This document shows, piece by piece, positions 13,945 through 21,758 of a stretch of DNA of 35,068 nt. The position numbers and the translations under genes were made by a program. The stretch is from a virus. The notes under the pieces were generated by a model. It did not search any database, was not told the DNA's origin, and saw nothing but the letters and a program-made list of their open reading frames with translations. Each line of letters starts with the position of its first letter. Position 1 is the first letter of the stretch. The stretch is taken from positions 1 through 35,068 of the IMG/VR virus record IMGVR_UViG_3300031687_000053; one strand, given 5' to 3'.

Positions 13945-14564
13945 ATTTGATAATCAAATATATTAAAACAGGGGATTTGATTCCTTATGAAAATAACTCT
14001 AGAACACATAGTAACGCGCAAGTAGATCAGGTAGCCGCAAGCATAGAAGAGTTTGGTTTTACAAACCCTATCTTGATAGATCATGATAACGGTGTAATAG
14101 CGGGTCACGGCAGGCTTTTAGCGGCTGAATTGTTAGAGCTAGATGAAGTTCCAACTATCATGCTCAAAAACCTTACAGACGATCAGAAAAAAGCCTACGT
14201 AATAGCAGATAACAAAATTGCTTTAAACTCAGGTTGGGATGACGCGCTATTAAAGTTAGAGCTTGATGCTTTACTGGAAGTTGACTTTGATCTTGACCTT
14301 TTAGGATGGGACATTTTACCTTCGTTTGAAGAAGAGATTGATTATTCTGTGTTAAATGATGAAACCTCAGTGGATGCAAGCATCACGCAAGAAGTGCAGG
14401 ATATGTCTACTGCGGTAAAACGCGCCATAATGATTGAGTTCGAGAATGATCATTATGAAGAAGCTAGAGAATTAGTTGATTATTGGAGAAAAGCCGGTGC
14501 TGATGTAGGATATATGTTGCTATGTTATTTAAAGGCTGAAAAGTCTAAGCAAGATAATCTATGA
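13941..14564 (+). CDS. ParB-like N-terminal domain protein
   Basis: 207 residues. The first ~100 form a ParB/Srx-type domain: GDLIPYENNSRTHSNAQVDQ, VAASIEEFGFTNPILID and the catalytic-site loop GHGRLLAAELL (Gly55-Arg58). The second half is acidic and helical, not the usual ParB HTH, so it is not a partition protein. Phage ParB-like proteins of this kind often accompany DNA methylases or base-modification genes and may bind, cut or hydrolyse a nucleotide near the site. Here it is coupled by 4-bp overlaps to an unknown small protein and a PLP enzyme. A role in targeting the modification is inference. Confidence 0.85.
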   Translation: MNLIIKYIKTGDLIPYENNSRTHSNAQVDQVAASIEEFGFTNPILIDHDNGVIAGHGRLLAAELLELDEVPTIMLKNLTDDQKKAYVIADNKIALNSGWDDALLKLELDALLEVDFDLDLLGWDILPSFEEEIDYSVLNDETSVDASITQEVQDMSTAVKRAIMIEFENDHYEEARELVDYWRKAGADVGYMLLCYLKAEKSKQDNL

Positions 14565-15568
14565 AGGTAACAGAAAAAACCAAAAATAATACAATATTTG
14601 ACATCACGTCTTTAAGTAGAAATGATGTTAAGTGGGAAGATTACCTTTACAAGCAAACCCCTGTAGAAAAGATAGGAGGCATATATTTTAAAAGAGAAGA
14701 CAAATTTGCCCCCTTAGGATATGGCTCTATAAACGGAGCTAAGTTACGTCAATGTATTTGGCTAGTGAACGATTGGGTAAAGACTAAAGGCATAAGAGGG
14801 GTCGTTTCAGGGTCGGTAGTCGGGTCTCCGCAGCACCCTTTTATCGCGTCTATCTGCAAACATTTTAAAATTGGCTGTTTAATAGCAACTGGTTCTAAGA
14901 ATTATCAAGATCACTTAAACATGGCAATGGCTGAAGAGCTAGGCGCAAAGTTTCATATTGCTAAAATAGGTTACGCCAAAGCGTTGCAAAGTATCTCATT
15001 TAAGCTATCTGAGAGACTGCATAACCATGAAGTGCTTGAAACGAATATAACCGTAGACGAAAGGCTAAATCCTCCGTCTAGGATAGAGGCATTTCACCGC
15101 ATCGGTGCTGAACAGGTTAAGAATATACCTGACGATGTTGAGACAATCATTATTCCATGCGGAAGCTGTAATTCAGTAGTGTCTATATTGTACGGTGTAG
15201 GCCTGTTTAAGCCAAAATCATTAAAGAACATAGTCTTGATGGGGATAGGCAATAACGGCAGTAACAACCTCGATTACATACCTAGAAGGTTAAGCATTAT
15301 TAGCGCGGTTAAGAAGCTCAAACTAACTGAGCTTTTTAGGTTTGATAATGAGTCAGGTAAATACAACATATTTCACTATAATTTGAACGGTTCAGGTTAT
15401 TGTAGTTATTCTGATTTGATGCCTTACAATCACTCTGGCTTAGAGTTTCATCCAAGATATGAGGGGAAATGCATGAATTATATTAACGATAACAAAGAAA
15501 TGTTTTCTCATTTTTGGACAGAAAAAACATTGTTTTGGGTTGTGGGGAATGAACCTACATGGGTTTAA
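14561..15568 (+). CDS. PLP-dependent enzyme, tryptophan-synthase-beta/ACC-deaminase superfamily
   Basis: 335 residues, fold type II PLP enzyme. YFKREDKFAPLGYGSINGAK, then LRQ, holds the likely Schiff-base lysine (Lys61), as in the KxRK site of D-cysteine desulfhydrase/ACC deaminase. SGSVVGSPQHPFIASICKHF is the substrate loop, and IIPCGSCNSVVSILYG the Gly-rich phosphate-binding loop. Metabolic enzymes of this fold do elimination or beta-replacement on amino acids. Inside a DNA-modification operon it more likely makes or attaches an amino-acid-derived group on the activated base, as PLP enzymes are proposed to do in thymidine hypermodification. Overlaps both neighbours. The fold is secure, substrate unknown. 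Confidence 0.85.
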   Translation: MKVTEKTKNNTIFDITSLSRNDVKWEDYLYKQTPVEKIGGIYFKREDKFAPLGYGSINGAKLRQCIWLVNDWVKTKGIRGVVSGSVVGSPQHPFIASICKHFKIGCLIATGSKNYQDHLNMAMAEELGAKFHIAKIGYAKALQSISFKLSERLHNHEVLETNITVDERLNPPSRIEAFHRIGAEQVKNIPDDVETIIIPCGSCNSVVSILYGVGLFKPKSLKNIVLMGIGNNGSNNLDYIPRRLSIISAVKKLKLTELFRFDNESGKYNIFHYNLNGSGYCSYSDLMPYNHSGLEFHPRYEGKCMNYINDNKEMFSHFWTEKTLFWVVGNEPTWV

Positions 15569-16659
15569 GCGAACAAAAAACCGGCAGATATTGTAATATT
15601 CACGGCAAAAAAGAGGTTTCAAACCTTACTAGCGGTATGGATTTTAGGTTGCCGGAGTATCGCAGAGAGGTATTCTTGCGGTTTTATGAATTTAGCCTTA
15701 AATATAACGCTCATGCCGGAGCAGTATATTATGCATTTGAATACCTATTTGAACACCTAAAGCTAACGCAAGAAGAGAAACTTTGGTTTACATACATCAA
15801 CGGTTGCTCTCAGAACGTCATAACCACTTATATGATATTCAAAGAATTTCCATCTTTAGCTGATCTAGATATGCCTAAATTAAGGAAATGGTTTAGGCTA
15901 AATTACAAAAGAATAGGGTGGGATACAGACAGGAGATACCATAAAAACGTATTTGAGGATTGCGTACAGAACTATAAAGACAATCTAAATGGGCGCACTC
16001 AGGTAGAAATGTTTGATTCGTTAGCTAATACTGATGATAAATACATCAACTTTGAAAGGGTCTGGGATTACGTTAAAACCAATTTTTACACGTTTGGACG
16101 GCTATCAACATTCTCATATTTAGAGTATTTGCGTATAGCGGGAGTCAATCTTGACTGCAATAGCCTGTTTATTGATGACATATCAGGCAGTAAATCGCAT
16201 CGGAATGGTCTGTGCAAGGTACTAGGCAGGGATGATTTAGATTGGAAGAAGCAAGATTTAAAATATGCGCCTAACACCCTTGAATGGCTTACTTTTGAGG
16301 CTAAATCTTTATTACAAGACGCTAAAGAGAGAATTAATCACAAAGATGTGTCATATTTTACCCTTGAAACGACACTTTGCTGTTATAAAGGGTGGCATAG
16401 ACCTAATAGGCGCTATCCTAATGTATACAACGATATGTTTAGAGATAGAATTTTAGTCGCAGAAAGAAACTGGAATAAGAAGCTCCCTATATTTTGGGAA
16501 TGCCGTAAAGCCTGTTTACCGTCTTATCTGCGCATAGAAGACAACCCTGAAGACTGCGGTTTAAAGCCTGAAAAACAGAATCATTATAGGAATTATGGGG
16601 AAGTGATTATGATGGATTTAGATTACGATTGTTTTACAAATAGTTACTCGAAAGCATGA
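15559..16659 (+). CDS. Helical-domain base-hypermodification protein (HMUDK-helical / aGPT-PPlase-like)
   Basis: 366 residues, mostly alpha-helical. The recognisable part is C-terminal: YFTLETTLCCYKGWHRPNRR, then YPNVYNDMFRDRILVAE, with INGCSQNVITTYMIFKEFPS nearer the front. This matches my memory of the helical domain associated with 5-hydroxymethyl-dU DNA kinases and the alpha-glutamyl/putrescinyl-thymine pyrophosphorylase group in phages with hypermodified thymidine. Proposed role in those systems: recognising the modified base in DNA and promoting displacement of the activated group. It directly precedes, with a 4-bp overlap, the P-loop kinase that would pair with it. Which of the two families is closer I cannot settle by eye. 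Confidence 0.72.
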   Translation: MGLSEQKTGRYCNIHGKKEVSNLTSGMDFRLPEYRREVFLRFYEFSLKYNAHAGAVYYAFEYLFEHLKLTQEEKLWFTYINGCSQNVITTYMIFKEFPSLADLDMPKLRKWFRLNYKRIGWDTDRRYHKNVFEDCVQNYKDNLNGRTQVEMFDSLANTDDKYINFERVWDYVKTNFYTFGRLSTFSYLEYLRIAGVNLDCNSLFIDDISGSKSHRNGLCKVLGRDDLDWKKQDLKYAPNTLEWLTFEAKSLLQDAKERINHKDVSYFTLETTLCCYKGWHRPNRRYPNVYNDMFRDRILVAERNWNKKLPIFWECRKACLPSYLRIEDNPEDCGLKPEKQNHYRNYGEVIMMDLDYDCFTNSYSKA

Positions 16660-17135
16660 ATATATTGTTGATAGGCGCGTGTGGTTCAGGCAAAACGTGG
16701 GTTATGAAAAGCCTCATTAAAGAACACAAGCTAAATACCCCCGCAAAGGTAGGGATGATTAAGTTTAGGACTAACAAAACTATATCAGTGCTAGGCGTAT
16801 ATGACGGAACGGTATTTGAGGGCAGTGACAAACTTTCTATGGCTGTGATGCGTGATTGTCAGATGTGGGAAGACGTTAGGAAAGAGCATAAAATGATAGG
16901 CGTTTGTGAGGGGGATAGGTTTACAAACAAAACTTTTATCGACACCTGCAAACCTTATATCATAAGAATCACTGATGACGGTCAAGAAGGCAGAGAGAAA
17001 CGCCAATCTAGTCAGTCTGAAAGGCACATAAAAGCAATACAAACTAGAGTCAATAACATAACGCCAGATATAGAAGTTGCTAACAGCAAAGAGGCGCTTG
17101 AAGGAATACAAAGGATTATAACGTGGAAACAATAG
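16656..17135 (+). CDS. P-loop kinase, 5-hydroxymethyl-dU DNA kinase type
   Basis: 159 residues. Walker A GACGSGKTW (Gly7-Thr14) is at the very start. Typical further features of the phage 5-hmdU DNA kinases are VYDGTVFEGSDKLSMAVMRD (substrate/Walker B side), CEGDRFTNKTFI, and a C-terminal basic stretch with EKRQSSQSERHIKAIQTRVN. These enzymes phosphorylate the hydroxymethyl group of 5-hmU in DNA with ATP or GTP, making it a leaving group for later substitution. ATG overlaps the helical-domain gene's stop, and its own end overlaps the dioxygenase gene by 13 bp. Kinase call firm; base specificity from family and neighbours. Confidence 0.82.
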   Translation: MNILLIGACGSGKTWVMKSLIKEHKLNTPAKVGMIKFRTNKTISVLGVYDGTVFEGSDKLSMAVMRDCQMWEDVRKEHKMIGVCEGDRFTNKTFIDTCKPYIIRITDDGQEGREKRQSSQSERHIKAIQTRVNNITPDIEVANSKEALEGIQRIITWKQ

Positions 17136-17926
17136 ATCTAGTCAAGGTTGAGCACAGCCGAAAGATAGGAGAGGTGTGTGAATTCATAGAGCCGAATGTC
17201 ACTAAATCTTGCTATTTAAGAGACGGAGATGAAATAGTTGGGGTGTATTTAGAGGATGCTTCTGAAATGTTCCCTAAACTATCTCAACTAATGGCTATAG
17301 CGAACAAAGAGTTCCTGTCAGATAACGTACCAAAGGCGCTACTCAAACGCGCTGACGTAATACAAAGACGATGGGCAGGAGCAACCAGCAAAGAAGCACT
17401 GGCGGCAGGAACGGTTCAATACAGCACAATCATTGGTAGCGTACCTAAAAGAAAGCTAATGAGGCGCGATTATCACAATAGGAGCAGTGTTCACGCTGTT
17501 AAATCAGCTCAGACGTTCATTAAAGCAATGCTTATGGCTTCTACAGAGATTGATAGCGCAATGCACCAGTTATTGCCGGAACACCGTAAGGCGCATAAAG
17601 AGGCTGTTTCAGGAGTAGATGACGAATGGATGTTTGGAGAGCTTTTTACGAGCAGTATTAGCAATTTTAATATATCTGCGCCATTCCATAGAGATCGGGC
17701 TAATATAAAGCAAACTTTAAACGCGATATACACTCACAGGCATAACTCAGAAGGGGGCTGTTTATACGTCCCTGATTATGATGCTTGTTTCAGCATGCCT
17801 AGCGGTAGCCTTTTGTTCTATCCTGCTTGGAGAAACGTGCATGCAGTAACGCCAATAAAGCCAATACATAAGGGTGGCTATCGTAATAGTTTAGTGTTCT
17901 ACGCAATCGGAGCGTTTTTATCGTGA
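17123..17926 (+). CDS. TET/JBP-family 2-oxoglutarate/Fe(II) DNA base dioxygenase
   Basis: 267 residues, GTG start with AAGGA upstream. The double-stranded beta-helix is C-terminal: FNISAPFHRDRANIKQTLNA gives the HxD iron ligands (His189, Asp191), GGCLYVPDYDACFSMPSGSL a core strand pair, FYPAWRNVHAVTPI the distal iron His240, and GYRNSLVFYAI the 2-oxoglutarate Arg254. The order and spacing fit phage TET/JBP enzymes, which hydroxylate the methyl of 5-methylcytosine or thymine in DNA. No cytosine methylase gene is visible, which favours thymine or a host-made 5mC. It supplies the hydroxymethyl that the kinase coded just before would act on. Its stop overlaps the terminase start (GTGA). Confidence 0.87.
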   Translation: METIDLVKVEHSRKIGEVCEFIEPNVTKSCYLRDGDEIVGVYLEDASEMFPKLSQLMAIANKEFLSDNVPKALLKRADVIQRRWAGATSKEALAAGTVQYSTIIGSVPKRKLMRRDYHNRSSVHAVKSAQTFIKAMLMASTEIDSAMHQLLPEHRKAHKEAVSGVDDEWMFGELFTSSISNFNISAPFHRDRANIKQTLNAIYTHRHNSEGGCLYVPDYDACFSMPSGSLLFYPAWRNVHAVTPIKPIHKGGYRNSLVFYAIGAFLS

Positions 17927-18303
17927 AAAAAGGAAATCAAGGCGAGGGCGGTGGACGTCCTGAAAAGACATTAAGGGCTGATGAAGTAATACAGCTAGAG
18001 GCGCTATCTGCGTATCTTACTAAAAGCCAAATAGCTGATTATTTCTCTATATCTGAAAATACTCTAAGAGCTATCGAAGAGCGTCAACCGGAAGTTTTTG
18101 AGGCTTATAAAAGGGGGAGGGTTCGAGCATTCGCAGGAATGGGTCAAAACCTAATACAATTAGCTAAAGCCGGTAACGTATCAGCGAATATATTTTACTT
18201 AAAGACGCAAGCAGGATGGAAAGAAGAAGCTCCTGAAGTGCAAGATATTCCCGCAATTAACATAGTGATTGACAGCAATGCAATTAACGCTACCGCAGAG
18301 TAA
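17923..18303 (+). CDS. terS: Terminase small subunit
   Basis: 126 residues, GTG start overlapping the dioxygenase stop. N-terminal GNQGEGGGRPEKT and a HTH (LSAYLTKSQIADYFSISENT) are typical of small terminases, followed by a helical oligomerisation section (VRAFAGMGQNLIQLAKAGNV, then FYLKTQAGWKE). It recognises the packaging site and loads the large subunit, coded next with a 26-bp overlap. Being coupled to the modification operon, packaging protein would be made with the modifying enzymes. Recognition site not identified. Confidence 0.85.
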   Translation: MKKGNQGEGGGRPEKTLRADEVIQLEALSAYLTKSQIADYFSISENTLRAIEERQPEVFEAYKRGRVRAFAGMGQNLIQLAKAGNVSANIFYLKTQAGWKEEAPEVQDIPAINIVIDSNAINATAE

Positions 18304-19489
18304 GATATTTATATCTTCGTCACGATTCCGAGTATGTGTCGCAGGTAGGCGATTCGGTAAGACGTTCCTTTCTACAGGAGAGATATTAAAGGCCGCAATA
18401 GGTGCTAAGAATAGGAATTGTTGGTATGTTGCGCCCACGTATGGGGCGGCTAAAGAAATAGCATGGGATATGTTAATTCATACTATCCCTCAAGAATACA
18501 TAGCAAAGACTAACGAAAGCACGCTTACTCTAAGGCTGATTAACGGCTCAGTCATATCGCTTAAAGGAGCAGAGAAGCCAAATAACCTTAGAGGAAGAGC
18601 GTTAGATTTTGTTGTGTTAGATGAGTTTGCTGACATGAAACCGGAAGCATGGTATGAGGTAATCAGGCCAAGTTTGAGTGACCGTCAGGGTTCAGCTGTC
18701 TTCATTGGTACGCCTAAAGGAAGGAATCACTTCTATGACCTGTGGGCTAAAGGCATGGATGGAGCAGACGATTGGGAAAGTTTTCAGTACACAACGCTTG
18801 AGGGGGGTAACGTACCTCACTCTGAAATAGAGGCCGCTAGATCAGACCTTGATGACCGCACGTTTAACCAAGAATATTGCGCGGAGTTCGTAACCTACTC
18901 AGGGTTAATCTATTATGGGTTCAGTAGAGATGAGTCTGTATTGGATATGCCTGATGTTAATGGTACACTCCACATTGGTATGGATTTTAACCTTGATCCC
19001 ATGTCTGCCGTTATCTGCCTACGTAAAGGCGAGAAGCTGTATGCCGTTGACGAGATAGTCATGTATGGATCGAACACAGATGAGATGGTTGAAGAGATAA
19101 AGACTAGATACCCTAATCGTCCTATTATTATTTATCCAGACCCTGCATCACGGCAACGCAAAACAAGTGCCGGTGGTCGAACAGATTTGTCGATCCTACA
19201 GAACGCGGGTTTCATGGTGAAAGCCAAGAACACTCATGCTCTGGTTAGAGATAGAATAAACGCAGTGAACAGCCGGTTGCTGTCAGGTAGTAAGCAACGA
19301 CATTTGTTTGTTAGCCCTAAGTGTAAGCATACGATTAAGAGCTTAGAGAGGCAAACATATAAAGAGGGTACAAGCGTACCTAATAAAGATGGTTTTGACC
19401 ATATGAATGACGCGCTTGGCTATTTAGTAGAATACCTATTCCCTGTGAAAACTGAATACGACACACCACAACCAATCAGGTGGACTTGA
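18278..19489 (+). CDS. terL: Terminase large subunit (ATPase and nuclease)
   Basis: 403 residues from ATG 18278; a TTG nine bases earlier is unlikely. ATPase: Walker A AGRRFGKT (22-29), Walker B FVVLDEFAD (Asp115-Glu116), coupling motif VFIGTPKGRNHFYDLW. RNase-H-like nuclease: HIGMDFNLDP (Asp236), IIYPDPAS (Asp288), FDHMNDALGYL (Asp374/Asp378). All key residues of both activities are intact. It pumps DNA into the prohead and cuts it. The gene ends in a TGATG overlap with the portal. Confidence 0.95.
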   Translation: MQLTLPQSKIFISSSRFRVCVAGRRFGKTFLSTGEILKAAIGAKNRNCWYVAPTYGAAKEIAWDMLIHTIPQEYIAKTNESTLTLRLINGSVISLKGAEKPNNLRGRALDFVVLDEFADMKPEAWYEVIRPSLSDRQGSAVFIGTPKGRNHFYDLWAKGMDGADDWESFQYTTLEGGNVPHSEIEAARSDLDDRTFNQEYCAEFVTYSGLIYYGFSRDESVLDMPDVNGTLHIGMDFNLDPMSAVICLRKGEKLYAVDEIVMYGSNTDEMVEEIKTRYPNRPIIIYPDPASRQRKTSAGGRTDLSILQNAGFMVKAKNTHALVRDRINAVNSRLLSGSKQRHLFVSPKCKHTIKSLERQTYKEGTSVPNKDGFDHMNDALGYLVEYLFPVKTEYDTPQPIRWT

Positions 19490-20889
19490 TGGACTTTGAC
19501 GCAGAGCTAACGCACCCGCAATATGACAAACATTTAACCCGATGGGAGTTCTATTTGCGCTCATATATGGGTGGACAAGATTACATCGACGGTCGATATT
19601 TAACCCGTTATATAAAAGAATCCGATGAAGATTATGACAGAAGGCTTGAGCTTACACCTTTAGATAATCACTGTAAAAACATCGTACACATATACAGCAG
19701 TTTCTTATGGCGCGTACCACCTACTAGAGTGTTTAACTCTTTGACAGATAACGTAGCCCTTGAACCTTTCTTAAATGACTGCGACCTTGACGGAAGAAGT
19801 TTTAATGCGTTTATGCGTGAGGCTCAAGTTTGGTCTAGCGTATATGGTCACGTATGGTTAATGATGGATAAGCCTAAATCGAATGCCGGAACTAAGGCTG
19901 AAGAAATGGCTCAAGAAATCAGACCGTACATGACGATGTTCACACCAGAGAATGTTGCTGATTGGCGGTATGAGCGCACCCCAAGCGGTCGATTTGAGCT
20001 TGCATACCTTAAGGTTATAGAATCTGTTATCGAGCTTGACGATATGGAGGAAGAGGTATATTACAGGGTATGGGATAAAGAATTTATCTCTTTGTGGCAA
20101 GTGTCTGACGGTAAATCTACGCTACTTGAGCAAGAGATTAATCCGTTAGGAGCAATTCCTGCGGTTTTCCTTCCGGCTAATAGGTCGGTCGAAAGGGGGG
20201 TAGGTATAAGCGATTTATCTGATGCGGCTTATATGCAAAAAGCTGTCTATCAGGAGCTATCTGAAATTGAACAGTTGATAAGAATATCTAACCATCCTAC
20301 GTTAGTTAAGACTCACGCAACAGACGCAAGCGCGGGAGCCGGTTCAGTCATTAATATGCCTGATGATATGGATGCTTCATTAAAGCCGTTTCAGATGCAA
20401 CCAAGTGGCGCTAATCTTGACGCTGTACGCAACGCTATTACCGATAAAGTTGAATCGATTAACCGTATGAGTCACATGGGAGCAGTACGCGGCACTCAGG
20501 CTATTACTCAATCGGGCGTAGCCATGCAGACAGAATTTCAAATGCTGAACGCTAAACTGTCAGAGAAAGCAGATATCCTTGAGCTTACAGAAGAGCAACT
20601 TTGGGGTTTATTCTGCGAGTGGCAAGAAATAACGCCAGACGTTGAAGTGTTTTATCCTGATGCGTTTGATCTAAGGGATTACGATAAAGAGCTTACTTTC
20701 TTACAGCAATTAAGGTCTAGTGGGGTGCAATCCATCACGTTAGCGCAAGAGATTGATAAGAAGATAAGCGATCTAATCCTCGATGACGAATTGCTTGCTA
20801 AGGCGCACTTGGAAATAGAGGCTACGACACAAACCCTTGGTCAGTTTGATGATGAAGCAGACGCTGACGAAGAAACAGTTGAAGTCTAA
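19489..20889 (+). CDS. Portal protein
   Basis: 466 residues from ATG 19489 (TGATG overlap with the terminase; a GTG 9 bases earlier is less likely). The N-terminal part with YLTRYIKESDEDYDRRLELT, NIVHIYSSFLWRVPPTR and then a long helical/beta body with MSHMGAVRGTQAITQSGVAM and EEQLWGLFCEWQEITPD fits phage portals, close in style to the DUF4055 group. Gene order (after terminase, before head morphogenesis) also says portal. It forms the ring through which DNA enters and the tail attaches. The C-terminal tail is very acidic. Confidence 0.85.
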   Translation: MDFDAELTHPQYDKHLTRWEFYLRSYMGGQDYIDGRYLTRYIKESDEDYDRRLELTPLDNHCKNIVHIYSSFLWRVPPTRVFNSLTDNVALEPFLNDCDLDGRSFNAFMREAQVWSSVYGHVWLMMDKPKSNAGTKAEEMAQEIRPYMTMFTPENVADWRYERTPSGRFELAYLKVIESVIELDDMEEEVYYRVWDKEFISLWQVSDGKSTLLEQEINPLGAIPAVFLPANRSVERGVGISDLSDAAYMQKAVYQELSEIEQLIRISNHPTLVKTHATDASAGAGSVINMPDDMDASLKPFQMQPSGANLDAVRNAITDKVESINRMSHMGAVRGTQAITQSGVAMQTEFQMLNAKLSEKADILELTEEQLWGLFCEWQEITPDVEVFYPDAFDLRDYDKELTFLQQLRSSGVQSITLAQEIDKKISDLILDDELLAKAHLEIEATTQTLGQFDDEADADEETVEV

Positions 20890-21635
20890 TGGCGGCTGAC
20901 ATAGATCAGCTAAAGAAGCTTGTTGCTCTTGCAGAGACACATCAGGCAAAACTGGCGAAAGCTCTAATTGAGCTTGAAAAGAACATTGCAACCATCATGG
21001 CGTCTGCTCCCCTGAAGGATGGTAGGCTGTTTGATTTGCAGTGGGCTATACAGGCTAGGGTAGTTTTAAGGCAAGCGATTGAAAAAGATTATCTTGTAGC
21101 TATTGATAAGATTATTCGTGAATACAAAGGTGTGGCGGCTAACGCTTTAAGCATGTTGAGCCAATACACTGAGTTTGCTAAATTAGACCCTGCTGTAATC
21201 AGGCAGTTGCAGAGCTTGAGCTTTAAAGGTTTTGAAGATATTGGTCAGCAATACTTAGATGTAATATCTAAAGAGGTATACAACAACACGCTGACAGGCG
21301 TTTCTTTTGCTGAAAGCGTTGCTGTGATTAAAGCTACTATCGACACTGGACTGAAGAAATACGCTAGTCAAGGGTTGCATGACTCCTTAATGCAGTTCGA
21401 CGCTACAATTAATACAAAAATGGCGATTGATGCAGGGGCAAAGACGTTCAAGTATCAAGGACCAGATGATTCAGCGACAAGGCCGTTCTGCGAAAAGCAC
21501 GTAGGAAAGGTTTATACTAAAGAAGAGATTGAAGAAATATGGAACAGCGATACGTGGGCGGGAAAGATCAGCGGTAATCCGTTCGTTGTAAGGGGCGGTT
21601 ATAATTGCCGTCATAGGTTTAGAGGTCAATTTTAA
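20889..21635 (+). CDS. Head morphogenesis protein (SPP1 gp7 / Mu gpF-like)
   Basis: 248 residues. The C-terminal fifth holds the family motif: FKYQGPDDSATRPFCEKHVG, then YTKEEIEEIW and RGGYNCRHRFRGQF, with the Cys/His pattern of the SPP1 gp7 domain. The N-terminal ~180 residues are helical. The protein is a minor head component found next to portal genes, with a role in DNA ejection or prohead assembly. Shares one base with the portal stop (TAATG). Family call is firm. Confidence 0.85.
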   Translation: MAADIDQLKKLVALAETHQAKLAKALIELEKNIATIMASAPLKDGRLFDLQWAIQARVVLRQAIEKDYLVAIDKIIREYKGVAANALSMLSQYTEFAKLDPAVIRQLQSLSFKGFEDIGQQYLDVISKEVYNNTLTGVSFAESVAVIKATIDTGLKKYASQGLHDSLMQFDATINTKMAIDAGAKTFKYQGPDDSATRPFCEKHVGKVYTKEEIEEIWNSDTWAGKISGNPFVVRGGYNCRHRFRGQF

Positions 21636-21646
21636 GAGGAAGCATC

Positions 21647-21706
21647 ATGCCAAAAGGTATCGGATACGGTAAAAAGAAGAAAAAGAAGAAAAAGTCTAAG
21701 AAGTAA
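21647..21706 (+). CDS. 19-residue lysine-rich peptide
   Basis: Reads MPKGIGYGKKKKKKKKSKK with a very good AAGAGGAAG ribosome site eight bases before the ATG. Eleven of 19 residues are Lys. Similar short Lys-rich proteins occur between portal and scaffold genes of other phages as far as I know. It could neutralise DNA or sit on the prohead interior. The strong RBS and clean stop support real translation. Confidence 0.65.
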   Translation: MPKGIGYGKKKKKKKKSKK

Positions 21707-21758
21707 GCAATTATGATACACTGACAATTAACTAACTACTCTTTATGAGGCACGCGAC

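Noticed and set aside
13941-14564. ParB plasmid-partition protein (phage-plasmid lifestyle)
   Set aside because: Only the N-terminal ParB-like domain is present; there is no central HTH, no ParA ATPase and no parS-like site next to it.
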